Shown here piece after piece: positions 35,045 through 44,219 of a DNA stretch of 64,000 bases (the stretch's first letter is position 1; each line of letters opens with the position of its first letter). The notes under the pieces were generated by a model. The model was not told the origin of the DNA. It searched no databases and saw only the letters and a program-made list of their open reading frames with translations. Position numbers and translations under genes: made by a program. This DNA comes from Leadbetterella sp. (GTDB lineage Bacteria; Bacteroidota; Bacteroidia; Cytophagales; Spirosomataceae): NCBI GenBank assembly GCA_019638185.1, contig JAHBUH010000001.1:186001-250000 (forward strand), in the 5' to 3' direction.

Positions 35045-36370
35045 TTAGGCTTCAATCAGCTTTTCATCGTGCTGGCTGATGTCCAGTCCCACGCTTTCGT
35101 CTTCATCGCTCACACGCAGCGGAATGATGATGTCGGTAATTTTCAGCACTACAAAAGACATCCCGAAAGAAAACACTGACGTCAGTACCAGGGCCAGCAG
35201 GTGCTTCAGGAAGAGGGAGGTTTCTCCGAAAAACAGCCCCTGCTCCGCTACCGCGCCGTTTACCGAGCTGGTAGCGAAAACCCCTGTTAACACCATACCT
35301 ATCATACCGCCCACACCGTGGCAGGGAAATACGTCCAGGGTGTCGTCCAGCGCGGTTTTGGTTCTCAGGTGCGCTATGATATTGGAGATCACAGACGCCA
35401 CCACACCGATCACCAGGGCATGCGGTATGGTGACAAAACCGGCGGCAGGCGTAATAGCCACCAAACCTACCACTACACCGATACAGAAGCCCATGGCCGA
35501 AGGTTTTTTGCCTCTTATGGCATCGAAAAATACCCAGGCAATACCCGCAGCACCGGCGGCGGTATTGGTAGTGGCAAAGGCAATCACCGCCAGCGGACTG
35601 GCCGAAAGCGCCGAACCCCCGTTAAATCCAAACCATCCGAACCACAGCAGGCCGGTGCCCAGCAGTACGTAAGGCACGTTAGCCGGCGGCAGAAAATCAT
35701 TATTGGCATGAGAGCGTCTCCTTTTCAGGTAAATGGCACCGGCCAGGGCGGCCCATCCGGCCGACATGTGCACTACGGTACCGCCGGCAAAGTCCAGCAC
35801 ACCCATTTTAAAGAAGAAGCCTTCCGGTGACCAGGTCATGTGGGCCAGGGGTGCGTAGATCAGCAGGCTGAACAGCACCATAAATACCACGTAGGCTTTG
35901 AAATTTACCCTTTCAGCCATAGAACCGGTCACCAGCGCCGGCGTGATCACAGCAAACTTCAGCTGGAAAAAAGCGAAAAGCAGGAAAGGAATGGTTCCCC
36001 AGGCCGGCCCGTCAGTCACGCCTTTCAACAGAAAATGCGTAGCGGGATTCCCGAAAAAGCCGCCTACGCTGTCGCCGAACGCAATGCTGAAGCCCAGCAC
36101 TACCCACACCACCGAGATGATCCCCATGGCCATGAAGCTCTGGAGCATGGTGGAGATAACGTTTTTGGCGTTTACCATGCCGCCATAGAAATAAGCCAGG
36201 CCGGGGGTCATAATCAGCACCAGGGCGGCAGAAACCAGGACCCAGGCGGTATCGGCCGCGTTAATGCCTTCCGTAATGATACTCTTGGGGACATTCGGAA
36301 AAAGCAGGGCCAGTACAGTAACGACCAGCAAAACAAGTAATGGTACGGGTGAAAGTTTAGATTTTGTCAT
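35045..36370 (-). CDS. amtB: Ammonium transporter Amt
   Basis: 441 aa with about eleven membrane segments. Family marks: SAALVLIMTPGLAYFYGGMV near the N-terminus, FFQLKFAVITPALVTGSMAER, FAGGTVVHMSAGWAALAGA, GTGLLWFGWFGFNGGSA and CHGVGGMIGMVLTG, which carry the twin-histidine pore positions. Moves ammonium/ammonia through the inner membrane. It lies 20 bases downstream of a porin gene and is probably cotranscribed with it. No glnK (PII) partner gene is adjacent, unlike in many Proteobacteria. Confidence 0.95.
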   Translation of the reverse strand: MTKSKLSPVPLLVLLVVTVLALLFPNVPKSIITEGINAADTAWVLVSAALVLIMTPGLAYFYGGMVNAKNVISTMLQSFMAMGIISVVWVVLGFSIAFGDSVGGFFGNPATHFLLKGVTDGPAWGTIPFLLFAFFQLKFAVITPALVTGSMAERVNFKAYVVFMVLFSLLIYAPLAHMTWSPEGFFFKMGVLDFAGGTVVHMSAGWAALAGAIYLKRRRSHANNDFLPPANVPYVLLGTGLLWFGWFGFNGGSALSASPLAVIAFATTNTAAGAAGIAWVFFDAIRGKKPSAMGFCIGVVVGLVAITPAAGFVTIPHALVIGVVASVISNIIAHLRTKTALDDTLDVFPCHGVGGMIGMVLTGVFATSSVNGAVAEQGLFFGETSLFLKHLLALVLTSVFSFGMSFVVLKITDIIIPLRVSDEDESVGLDISQHDEKLIEA

Positions 36371-36390
36371 TTTGTATTGAGCGTTTTAAA

Positions 36391-37518
36391 TTAAAAATAG
36401 AAGATCATTGCTGCGCCTAAGGTAGACTGGGAGTTTTTGCTTAAGGTGCCGTCTTTGCCCGGGAGCTGGAAAGTCTCAAACTTCCCGTGGTTATAGGTGT
36501 CAAAACGGTATTCCGGTTTAATCATCAGGTTAGGGGAGATGTTAAATGAGCCCGTGAGGGTAATGCCGGTGGTGGCCACGCCGTTACCATCCGCATCCTT
36601 CAGGTAAATGCCGCCTTCCTTGTTATTGAAATGCTCTAACCGGGCGCCCAGGCTGAATAATTCGCTGAACCGGTAGTTAGTATAAAAGGCCGCTCCTGAC
36701 CATTTTCCTACGGCATTGCTGCCGGCAGTGGCATTGAGCCCCAGCATAAGGGTTTTGGTGATCTGGTAAGAGGTGGCCAGGTCAAACCACTTGGAATAAT
36801 TCTTTTCGTCCACACCCTCGTCTGACCCGAAATAATTCAGGTAAACCGACCAGTCGCTCAGTGGCTGAAAGAAAACCTGGGCCTGGATGCCTTTTTTCTT
36901 GTTGAAATCTTCTTTCGTATCCAGTCCGTCAGTAACACCCACCATCAGCCCGAACTTATCGGATACCGCATAATCCAGCTTAATACCGGTATGGTAGAAA
37001 GGACCGTTTCCGAAGAGGTTGGAAAGGGAATAGTTAAAATTCACCGGGGCGTCTATCACCTCGTACCCGATGTTTGTGCCGTATTGGCCGGCGGTCAGTT
37101 TGAATTTGTCATTGATGAGCCAGGAAATGTAGGCCTGCTTAATGGCCAGGCCCGAGCTGCCAAACTCCATGCCCAGCGGGCTATAGGCGTTCCCGTAATT
37201 CCCGAGATCGCCGTGGTTTCCGAAAGCCAGGTCGATCACCCCTTCTACTTTATTGGTGGTATAGGTGGTCTTCAGCTGGGCCATTCCCACCTGGAAGCTG
37301 TTGGCGTTATGGTCAAAGATCCGTTCAAAGCCCGAGGCGCCCAGGTTAGAGGTAACTCCGTTAAAATTGTAGAAATAATAGGAATCCACGTAACCCGATA
37401 GTTTCAGCGGACTGCCACCAGCCGGTGGGTCTTCCGCCTTTTTTTCGTCCGGCAGACTGCCCGCGCTTACCGGAAATAGAGCTACAGAATAAAATAATAG
37501 TAGAAGTAAAATTCGCAT
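36391..37518 (-). CDS. OmpL-like outer-membrane porin (BBP2 family)
   Basis: 375 aa. Signal peptide MRILLLLLFYSVALFPVSAG, then a beta-barrel with long alternating strands: LSGYVDSYYFYNFNGVTSN at the start, TAGQYGTNIGYEVIDAPVNF, YHTGIKLDYAVSDKFGLMVG, and a final Phe in LGAAMIFYF as expected for BAM recognition. The pattern matches the putative beta-barrel porin-2 family. Linked to amtB and near glutamine synthetase, it probably admits small nitrogen compounds across the outer membrane; the substrate is an inference from position. Confidence 0.85.
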   Translation of the reverse strand: MRILLLLLFYSVALFPVSAGSLPDEKKAEDPPAGGSPLKLSGYVDSYYFYNFNGVTSNLGASGFERIFDHNANSFQVGMAQLKTTYTTNKVEGVIDLAFGNHGDLGNYGNAYSPLGMEFGSSGLAIKQAYISWLINDKFKLTAGQYGTNIGYEVIDAPVNFNYSLSNLFGNGPFYHTGIKLDYAVSDKFGLMVGVTDGLDTKEDFNKKKGIQAQVFFQPLSDWSVYLNYFGSDEGVDEKNYSKWFDLATSYQITKTLMLGLNATAGSNAVGKWSGAAFYTNYRFSELFSLGARLEHFNNKEGGIYLKDADGNGVATTGITLTGSFNISPNLMIKPEYRFDTYNHGKFETFQLPGKDGTLSKNSQSTLGAAMIFYF

Positions 37519-37902
37519 AATTTAATTTGGTTATAGATTAATATTAAATGTTTAGCTTATGCGAATTTGAAAGGGATAGAATCATTCTTGCAAATAATGG
37601 ATTGAGATTTTTTTGAAATTTATGAAAAAGAATAATTATTTATTGGAATATTAATATATAGTATAATATTCTGATAAATTTTGAAGTAATAGAATTAAAT
37701 TTTGAAATATTGAAATTGCCAAAATGTGTCTAAAGAGAAGATATCAAGGTGCAGTTTTCTTTGATTATACTTTTACAGCTATTTTTTAACTATTTTAATA
37801 AAAAATATAATTCTGCATATTTTGATAATATCAGAATAATATTTTTCCACAAGGAATAATTGATTACACGGAAGAGAAACGGGGCGGGGGGCATTTCAGG
37901 GC
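37519..37902. other. A+T-rich upstream region of the porin-amtB operon
   Basis: About 380 bases with very low GC from 37540 to 37860 and no open frame I would call. Repeated ATAATATT-type motifs occur (37640-37690, 37800-37850). It probably holds the porin-amtB promoter and could bind a nucleoid protein or nitrogen regulator; no specific site is identified. Confidence 0.4.
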
Positions 37903-37928
37903 ATAAAAAAACCGCCGGGTGGCGGTTT
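37903..37928 (-). terminator. Rho-independent terminator of the ferredoxin gene
   Basis: On the minus strand AAACCGCC and GGCGGTTT form an 8-bp stem with a 4-base loop, then a run of T's (37904-37911 read as A's on the plus strand). Confidence 0.85.
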
Positions 37929-37935
37929 CGAAGTC

Positions 37936-38352
<417 letters not shown>

Positions 38353-38391
38353 TTACGATAAATCTATAATTTTAGTAGGAATTAAAGAAAA

Positions 38392-39423
38392 ATGAAATTA
38401 GAAGAAAGAATAGTACTATTTTCAGAATTGGGAAACTTCATTCTGAACCACATAGCTTCGGAAGAGATGGAGGGCCTGTTTGCCGCGGCTAAATCCCGGA
38501 ACCCCTGGTTTACTACAGATAACATCCGCCTGGCGTTTACGCAGGTGGCCGCCACTTTCCTGAACCAGGAGAAATTAAACGCACTGGTGGCCGGCTACCC
38601 GCAGTCGTTTTTTGACCCGATGGTCAGTCGCAAAGTGGGGATCGTAGCGGCCGGGAATATCCCGCTGGTAGGTTTGCAGGACCTGATCCACGTAGTGCTG
38701 GCCGGGCATACCGCTTATTATAAACCCTCGGCCCAGGATGAAGTATTGACCTTATTCCTGATCCGGAAAATGCAGGAGATAAACCCGGCAGTGAGTGAAT
38801 ACCTGGTGCCGGCCGATAAGCTGACCGGGCTGGAGGCCTACATCGCTACGGGCAGCGGAAACACCTCGCGCTATTTTGAATATTATTTTGGTAAAAGGCC
38901 CCATATCATCCGGAAAAACCGGGTTTCTGTAGCCGTATTACACGGCGGGGAGACGCGCACCCGGCTTTCTGACCTGGGCAATGACATCTTTGAATACTTC
39001 GGTCTGGGCTGCCGGAATGTTTCCAAGTTGTATGTGCCGGAAGGTTATGATTTCAAAGGCTTTTTTGAGGCTGTAGAATACTGGAACGGTATCACGCTCC
39101 ACTCCAAATACGTGAATAACTACGATTACAATAAGTCGATACTGCTGGTAAACGGGGATCGCCACCTGGATAACGGCTTCCTGCTCCTGAAAGAATCAGC
39201 GGCGCTGCATTCCCCCATCTCCACCGTATTTTACGAGGAGTACGCTTCCGCTGACCGCGTTTTCAATGATCTCCAGGCCCAAAAAGAAAACATTCAGTGC
39301 ATCGTCACCGAAATGCAGGAAGACGGCATTCCTTTTGGCCGCTCCCAGTCGCCCGAACTGTGGGACTACGCCGATGGCGTGGATACCATAGCATTCCTGG
39401 CGGGTCTAAACTCCGAAGGCTGA
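38392..39423 (+). CDS. Acyl-CoA reductase, LuxC-like
   Basis: 343 aa, shorter than LuxC (about 480). Aldehyde-dehydrogenase-like features: GIVAAGNIPLVGLQDLIHV (Rossmann/acyl-CoA region), YYKPSAQDEVLTLFLIRKM, and FGLGCRNVSKLYVPEGYDF with the likely catalytic cysteine in GLGCRN. Family members reduce acyl-CoA to aldehyde with NADPH; outside luminous bacteria the purpose is unclear. The divergent ferredoxin gene next door may supply or receive electrons, but this is only suggested by position. It is followed by a complex hairpin region shared with the convergent esterase. Confidence 0.87.
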   Translation: MKLEERIVLFSELGNFILNHIASEEMEGLFAAAKSRNPWFTTDNIRLAFTQVAATFLNQEKLNALVAGYPQSFFDPMVSRKVGIVAAGNIPLVGLQDLIHVVLAGHTAYYKPSAQDEVLTLFLIRKMQEINPAVSEYLVPADKLTGLEAYIATGSGNTSRYFEYYFGKRPHIIRKNRVSVAVLHGGETRTRLSDLGNDIFEYFGLGCRNVSKLYVPEGYDFKGFFEAVEYWNGITLHSKYVNNYDYNKSILLVNGDRHLDNGFLLLKESAALHSPISTVFYEEYASADRVFNDLQAQKENIQCIVTEMQEDGIPFGRSQSPELWDYADGVDTIAFLAGLNSEG

Positions 39424-39428
39424 TAACA

Positions 39429-39441
39429 CCCTTCAGAAGGG
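39429..39441 (+). terminator. Small hairpin after the acyl-CoA reductase gene
   Basis: CCCTT-CAG-AAGGG; short stem with no T-run, so weak as a terminator. It abuts the long hairpin element that follows. Confidence 0.3.
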
Positions 39442-39448
39442 GCCAGGC

Positions 39449-39583
39449 GAAGATGCGTAAAAAGATGTAAAATGCAAGGCGTTAAGGATGAGGCCGAAGG
39501 AGTATACTAAAAGTATGGGGCGAATTCCGAAAACAACGCAGCAGTTCGTCGCAGTGGCGAACCGCGTCTTTTTACACATCTTC
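39449..39583. repeat. 135-base imperfect hairpin element between convergent genes
   Basis: Arms at 39449-39465 (GAAGATGCGTAAAAAGA) and 39567-39583 match in inverted orientation at 16 of 17 positions. The centre holds a second small hairpin, ATACT-AAA-AGTAT (39504-39516). The sequence between is GC-balanced and partly complementary. The stop codon of the minus-strand esterase (39572-39574) lies inside the right arm, so the element has fused to or replaced that gene's 3' end. It resembles a dispersed intergenic repeat rather than a simple terminator. Confidence 0.55.
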
Positions 39584-40375
39584 AAGAGCCCAGTCCAGGA
39601 AGTCCTTGAACACGGCCTGCCACGTATTGAAATTATGCTCCCCGCCCAATACCTCCAGGTAGGTGGTATCGGCTTCCGTATACCCGATGGCCCGGAGCTC
39701 ATCAATCAGCTCCAGCGTATCTTCAATGGAGTCAATGACCCCGTTATTATTCCGGTCTTCGGTCTCATCGTTTGTGCCGCACTCAAACCAGAACTTCAGC
39801 CCGGGTTTAAAAGGGCCTTCCTTTATCTTATTATGCATGATGCGGTCATGGTCTTCATCATACCCTTCCTCATAGCTCTTGCTCCGCCACCAGAAAGACC
39901 CGCTAAATACACCGGCGCGTGAAAACAGGGCCGGGTTTTCCCATACAATATCAAAGGCCGATAGTCCGCCCAGGGAAAAGCCGCAGAAATAATTCTCAGC
40001 AGATAAGGAAGAAGAAGGAGTGATTTTCCGGATGTGCGGCATCATTTCTTCCGTCATAAAACGCATATAAGCGGTGGCCAGTGCCCCCCTTTTCTTGTAG
40101 TCGGCCACATATGAGGTACCGTATTCCTGGAGCCGCCGCTCATTGGTATGGATGCTGACCCATATAAAAGGACTTCCCCCGGTTTCATAATGCCGCTGGC
40201 AGAGCTGCGCCGGAGCCAGTTTCTCCAGGTCCTGCCCGTCATTCATATATAAGGTGGGAAACTTCCGCACGGGGTCATAAGACAGGGGTAAAATCACGTC
40301 ATATTTTACTTCTCGTTTTAGGAATTTAGAAAATATTGTTTTATTTCGGATAATTTGAAAATAATTCGTTGCCAA
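39572..40375 (-). CDS. Putative esterase (alpha/beta hydrolase)
   Basis: 267 aa, PF00756-type. YDVILPLSYDPVRKFPTLYMNDGQDL opens the fold; the nucleophile elbow is CGFSLGGLSAFDI (about residue 134); the acid and histidine lie in CGTNDETEDRN and GGEHNFNTWQ. The start is unusual: an in-frame stop sits two codons before the TTG at 40375 and no ATG occurs until residue 44, inside the fold, so TTG is the likely start. No signal peptide. Divergent from a second esterase that begins the amidoligase cluster, 80 bases away, so the two may share regulation. Confidence 0.82.
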   Translation of the reverse strand: MATNYFQIIRNKTIFSKFLKREVKYDVILPLSYDPVRKFPTLYMNDGQDLEKLAPAQLCQRHYETGGSPFIWVSIHTNERRLQEYGTSYVADYKKRGALATAYMRFMTEEMMPHIRKITPSSSLSAENYFCGFSLGGLSAFDIVWENPALFSRAGVFSGSFWWRSKSYEEGYDEDHDRIMHNKIKEGPFKPGLKFWFECGTNDETEDRNNNGVIDSIEDTLELIDELRAIGYTEADTTYLEVLGGEHNFNTWQAVFKDFLDWALEDV

Positions 40376-40455
40376 AGTTTATTTGTTTAAAATAATATTT
40401 TGTTTATTGCACGGAGTAATATAATTTACTCTTCTAAAATACAAAAGTAATAACT

Positions 40456-41166
40456 ATGCAAGAACGAAACATCAATTTTTATTCTCATATTCTGGGCAAA
40501 AATCTTAGCCTTCAGATCATCGGGCATTGGGGATATCCGGTATTGATGTTTCCTACTTCAATGGGTTCTGTAAGCCAGAATAAGGATATGGGGCTGATTA
40601 ACAGCGTTAAACCGTGGATAGATGGGGGCAGAATCAAGACCTATAACATTGAGTCCATTGACTTTGAGAGCTTCTACGGCAAGAACATCTCTTCCCATGA
40701 CCGGGCGTATAATTATGAGCTTTACACCCGTTTCCTCATCAGTGAGCTGGTGCCCAAGATCCAGGAAGAAAACCATGTACACCGCATCGGGCTGGCCGGC
40801 TGCAGTTTCGGCGCCTATCATGCCGTAAATTTTGGATTCAAAAACCCGGATGTGACTTCTTTTGTGATCGGTATGAGCGGCTCTTACGATATCAGCAGCT
40901 TTATGCGGGGCTACCACGATAACAATGTGTATTTTAATAACCCCGTAGAGTTTATGCAGAACGCGGAATCGTGGCGGTATAACCACATGAAGATCGTGCT
41001 GGGCACTTCCGACTGGGACATCTGCCGGAACGAAACCCTGCGGTTTTCGGGAATCTTAAACCAGAAGGGGATCCAGCATTGGTACGACGAGAAAAAATGG
41101 GCCAAGCACGACTGGCCTCTGTGGAATATGGCTTTCCCGGAGTACCTGGCGGCGGTAATGGAATAA
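40456..41166 (+). CDS. Esterase-family alpha/beta hydrolase, first gene of the amidoligase cluster
   Basis: 236 aa, cytoplasmic (no signal peptide). GHWGYPVLMFPTSMGSVSQN opens the fold; the nucleophile elbow is AGCSFGAYHAVNFGF (Ser about residue 117); LGTSDWDICRNET and KWAKHDWPLWNMAF supply a candidate acid and histidine. The family is annotated as esterase in Bacteroidota without a known substrate. It starts the + strand run and is 29 bases from the ATP-grasp gene, so it may cleave an ester or amide in the same pathway, or release the product. Confidence 0.83.
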   Translation: MQERNINFYSHILGKNLSLQIIGHWGYPVLMFPTSMGSVSQNKDMGLINSVKPWIDGGRIKTYNIESIDFESFYGKNISSHDRAYNYELYTRFLISELVPKIQEENHVHRIGLAGCSFGAYHAVNFGFKNPDVTSFVIGMSGSYDISSFMRGYHDNNVYFNNPVEFMQNAESWRYNHMKIVLGTSDWDICRNETLRFSGILNQKGIQHWYDEKKWAKHDWPLWNMAFPEYLAAVME

Positions 41167-41195
41167 AGAATGTATAAACTAATATTTATAAACTT

Positions 41196-42239
41196 ATGAA
41201 AAAAGTAGGGATATTGTTCGGAATGGAAAATACCTTTCCATGGGCTTTTATTGACAGGGTAAATGAGAAAACGGGTAAAAAAGATGTAGTGGCCGAACCC
41301 GTGCTGATCGACAAGGTAGAACAAGGTGTTCCTACGGATTATGCGGTGATTTTTGACCGTATTTCGCAGGATGTGCCTTTTTACAGGGCTTACCTGAAAA
41401 ATGCAGCGCTAAACGGTGCAGCGGTGGTGAATAACCCCTTCTGGTGGAGTGCCGATGAGAAATTTTTTAATAACTGCCTGGCGGTGAAGCTGGGCATCCC
41501 GGTGCCTAACACCCTTTTACTGCCTTCCAAGGAGCGCCCGGATGACACCTCGGAACAGTCGTTCAGAAACCTGGCCCTGCCCATGGACTGGCAGTATATG
41601 CTGGACCGTGTAGGGTTTCCGGCTTACATGAAGCCGCACGCCGGCGGAGGCTGGAAGAGTGTATATAAGGTAGAGAACCCGGATGACCTCTGGGCCAAGC
41701 ACGGTGAAACCGGTCAGCTGGTGATGCTGCTGCAGGAGGAGATCATCTTCACAGATTACTACCGGTGTTACTGCATAGGCGGAAAATACGTTCACATCAT
41801 GCCGTATGAGCCCCGTAACCCGCATCACCTGCGTTACGCTACCCAGCCTAAAACCCAGGGCGAAGCCCATAAAAAGCTGATGGCTACCATTACAGACTAT
41901 GTTCTGAAGCTAAACCAGGCTTTAGGTTATGATTTCAATACCGTGGAGTTTGCCATCCGTGACGGCGTTCCGTATGCCATTGACTTCTGTAACCCGGCGC
42001 CGGATGCTGATATTAACTCGGTGGGCCAGGCTAATTTTGACTGGGTAGTGGAAAATGCGGCTACATTTGCCATAGAGCGGGCCAAAGCCCAGAAGCCGGG
42101 ACAAAATAACTGTACCTGGGGTACTTTTATTTCCCAGGCATCGGCTGCTCCGGCTCCTAAAGCCGCTGCCGCATCCAAAGCCGCCGCTGCTCCCAAAGAG
42201 GAGAAACCCAAGAAAGTAGCAACGAAAAAAAGTAAGTAA
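41196..42239 (+). CDS. ATP-grasp ligase with Ala/Lys/Pro-rich tail
   Basis: 347 aa. An ATP-grasp carboxylate-amine or -thiol ligase: pre-ATP-grasp domain at the N-terminus (MKKVGILFGMENTFPWAFI), nucleotide-binding YMKPHAGGGWKSVYKV (about residues 146-161), VMLLQEEIIF, and the metal-binding end FAIRDGVPYAIDFCNPAPDADINS. After about residue 305 comes a tail of Ala, Lys and Pro (PKAAAASKAAAAPKEEKPKK) that looks disordered. It would activate a carboxylate as acyl phosphate and join it to an amine. The GCS2-type ligase gene starts 2 bases after its stop, so they are cotranscribed. Confidence 0.88.
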   Translation: MKKVGILFGMENTFPWAFIDRVNEKTGKKDVVAEPVLIDKVEQGVPTDYAVIFDRISQDVPFYRAYLKNAALNGAAVVNNPFWWSADEKFFNNCLAVKLGIPVPNTLLLPSKERPDDTSEQSFRNLALPMDWQYMLDRVGFPAYMKPHAGGGWKSVYKVENPDDLWAKHGETGQLVMLLQEEIIFTDYYRCYCIGGKYVHIMPYEPRNPHHLRYATQPKTQGEAHKKLMATITDYVLKLNQALGYDFNTVEFAIRDGVPYAIDFCNPAPDADINSVGQANFDWVVENAATFAIERAKAQKPGQNNCTWGTFISQASAAPAPKAAAASKAAAAPKEEKPKKVATKKSK

Positions 42240-42241
42240 TC

Positions 42242-43339
42242 ATGGGACTGTTTACGCTGGGGATCGAAGAGGAGTTTCAGACCATTGATCCCGAGACAAG
42301 AGAGCTGAAAAGCCACATGTCTAAAATAGTGGAGGGCGGAAAGACCATCCTCCAGGAAAGAATAAAGCAGGAAATGCACCAGGCGGTGGTGGAAATGGGT
42401 ACCGACATCTGCGCTAACATCCAGGAGGCCCGGCAGGAAGTGACTTTCCTACGGCAGAAACTCCTGGAACTGGCTGATAACCAGGGCCTGAAGATAGCGG
42501 CGGGGGGCACCCACCCGTTTTCCGACTGGCAGCACCAGCTCATCACCGAAGACGACCGCTACAATAAGCTGATCGATGAAATGCGCGATGTGGCCCGGGG
42601 TAACCTGATCTTCGGCCTGCATGTGCACGTGGGGATAGACGACCGGAACGATGCCATCCGCATCATGAACCAGCTGCGCTATTTTCTGCCGCATATCTTT
42701 GCGCTATCGGTAAATTCACCTTTCTGGTGCGGCCGGAATACCGGTTTTCATTCTTACCGGGCCAAGGTGTTTGATAAATTCCCCCGTACGGGTATCCCGG
42801 AGCATTTTGAGAGTGCTTCAGATTATGATGATTACATCAAGCTGCTTATCAAGACCGGCTGTATTGATAACGGTAAGAAGATCTGGTGGGACCTGCGCCT
42901 GCACCCGTTCTATCCAACCATTGAATTCCGGATCTGTGACGTGCCTATGCGGGTAGATGAAACCATCTGCCTTGCTTCTATCATGCAGGCGCTGGTGGCT
43001 AAGCTCTACTCCCTGAAGGAAAAAAATCTCAGCTACCGCACCTATCCCAAATACCTCATTAATGAAAACAAATGGCGGGCCGGAAGGTACGGCATTAATT
43101 CCAAGCTGATCGACTTCGGGATAGAGGGCGAAGTGCCTTATTCCCAGCTGGTAGATGAGCTCCTGGAATTTATCTGGGATACCGGCGTAAAGCTGGGGTC
43201 TACGGAAGAGATCAGCTACATCAGTACCATCATGAAGAACGGTACCGGCGCTGACAGGCAGCTGCGCGTTTACGAGGAAACCGGTAGTTTTAACGCTGTG
43301 GTAGACTACATGATAGAGGAAACAAAGTTCGGACTTTAA
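42242..43339 (+). CDS. Carboxylate-amine ligase, GCS2 (COG2170) family
   Basis: 365 aa, the usual length of YbdK-like enzymes, related to glutamate-cysteine ligase type 2. Marks: FTLGIEEEFQTIDPETREL at the N-terminus, GTDICANIQEARQEV, GGTHPFSDWQHQLIT, FGLHVHVGIDDRNDAI, and LHPFYPTIEFRICDVPMRVD near residue 225. It forms an amide between an acid (often the gamma-carboxyl of glutamate) and an amine using ATP. Its place next to two ATP-grasp proteins and a glutamine amidotransferase argues for a dedicated small-molecule pathway rather than glutathione synthesis. Confidence 0.9.
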   Translation: MGLFTLGIEEEFQTIDPETRELKSHMSKIVEGGKTILQERIKQEMHQAVVEMGTDICANIQEARQEVTFLRQKLLELADNQGLKIAAGGTHPFSDWQHQLITEDDRYNKLIDEMRDVARGNLIFGLHVHVGIDDRNDAIRIMNQLRYFLPHIFALSVNSPFWCGRNTGFHSYRAKVFDKFPRTGIPEHFESASDYDDYIKLLIKTGCIDNGKKIWWDLRLHPFYPTIEFRICDVPMRVDETICLASIMQALVAKLYSLKEKNLSYRTYPKYLINENKWRAGRYGINSKLIDFGIEGEVPYSQLVDELLEFIWDTGVKLGSTEEISYISTIMKNGTGADRQLRVYEETGSFNAVVDYMIEETKFGL

Positions 43340-43385
43340 GTAAATTTTTACGAAATTTGCGGTGCAGACCAATGTAGCGAAGATA

Positions 43386-44219
43386 ATGGGTGATTTTAGA
43401 ATAGGTATCCTGGATATGAATAACGGGGCACCTAATGAAGGCATGCGTTGTATAAAATACCTGATCGAGGAGTTTTTCATGCGGAAAGAGCTGGAAACCG
43501 GCTACCAGGTGTTTGATGTCAGGCAGGGCGATAAACTGCCGGCCTATCATGAATTTGATGTATTTATTTCTTCCGGCGGGCCGGGAAGCCCGCTGCTGGA
43601 AGGTACGGAATGGGAAAGAGACTACTTTAAACTGCTGAGCGATATCCGGGAACATAACCGGACGCGCCCGGAGAAGATTTTCTTTTTTGCCATCTGCCAT
43701 TCCTTTCAGCTGCTGGTTCAGTACTTTGAACTGGCGCAGATCACCCGCCGGAAATCTACTTCTTTCGGGGTAATGCCTATACATATTGTGGAAGGGGAGG
43801 AAGAGGAACCGTTTTTCAGGGGGCTGGAAAATCCCTTCTGGGCGGTGGATTCCCGTGATTACCAGGTGGTTCAGTCGGATCAGGAGCAGTTTGAAGCTGT
43901 GGGAGCCCGGATCCTCTGCCTGGAAAAAGAGCGGCCGCATGTAGACCTGGAACGGGCCATCATGGCTATCCGTTTTACGGAGGAAATCTTCGGCACCCAG
44001 TTTCACCCCGAGGCGGATGCCGAGGGCATGTACCGGCATTTCCAGAAAGAAGAAAAGAAAAAAGCGGTGATCGAGAACTTCGGGGAAGAGAAATTCCTGA
44101 ATATGCTGGAGTCATTGGAAGACCCGGATAAGATCATGCTGACCGAGTCGGTTATTATTCCCACTTTCCTGGAAATTGCATTTCAACATAAGCTGGAACC
44201 CTTATGGTCAGAGAAATAA
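43386..44219 (+). CDS. Class I glutamine amidotransferase-like protein
   Basis: 277 aa from the ATG at 43386; a GTG eight codons earlier is possible. The class I GATase fold is clear: SSGGPGSPL oxyanion region, the nucleophile in FFFAICHSFQLLVQ (Cys about residue 108, in place of the usual G-x-C-x-G), and the catalytic His-Glu in GTQFHPEADA. All three triad residues are present, so hydrolysis is likely. It could release ammonia for a partner ligase or cleave a gamma-glutamyl-type intermediate. The extra C-terminal 80 residues are not typical of the family. It overlaps the next gene by 16 bases. Confidence 0.87.
   Translation: MGDFRIGILDMNNGAPNEGMRCIKYLIEEFFMRKELETGYQVFDVRQGDKLPAYHEFDVFISSGGPGSPLLEGTEWERDYFKLLSDIREHNRTRPEKIFFFAICHSFQLLVQYFELAQITRRKSTSFGVMPIHIVEGEEEEPFFRGLENPFWAVDSRDYQVVQSDQEQFEAVGARILCLEKERPHVDLERAIMAIRFTEEIFGTQFHPEADAEGMYRHFQKEEKKKAVIENFGEEKFLNMLESLEDPDKIMLTESVIIPTFLEIAFQHKLEPLWSEK

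Noticed and set aside
39433-39705. 90-codon minus-strand frame over the 135-base hairpin
   Set aside because: Overlaps the 3' end of the esterase gene in another frame and consists mainly of the repeat; no domain.
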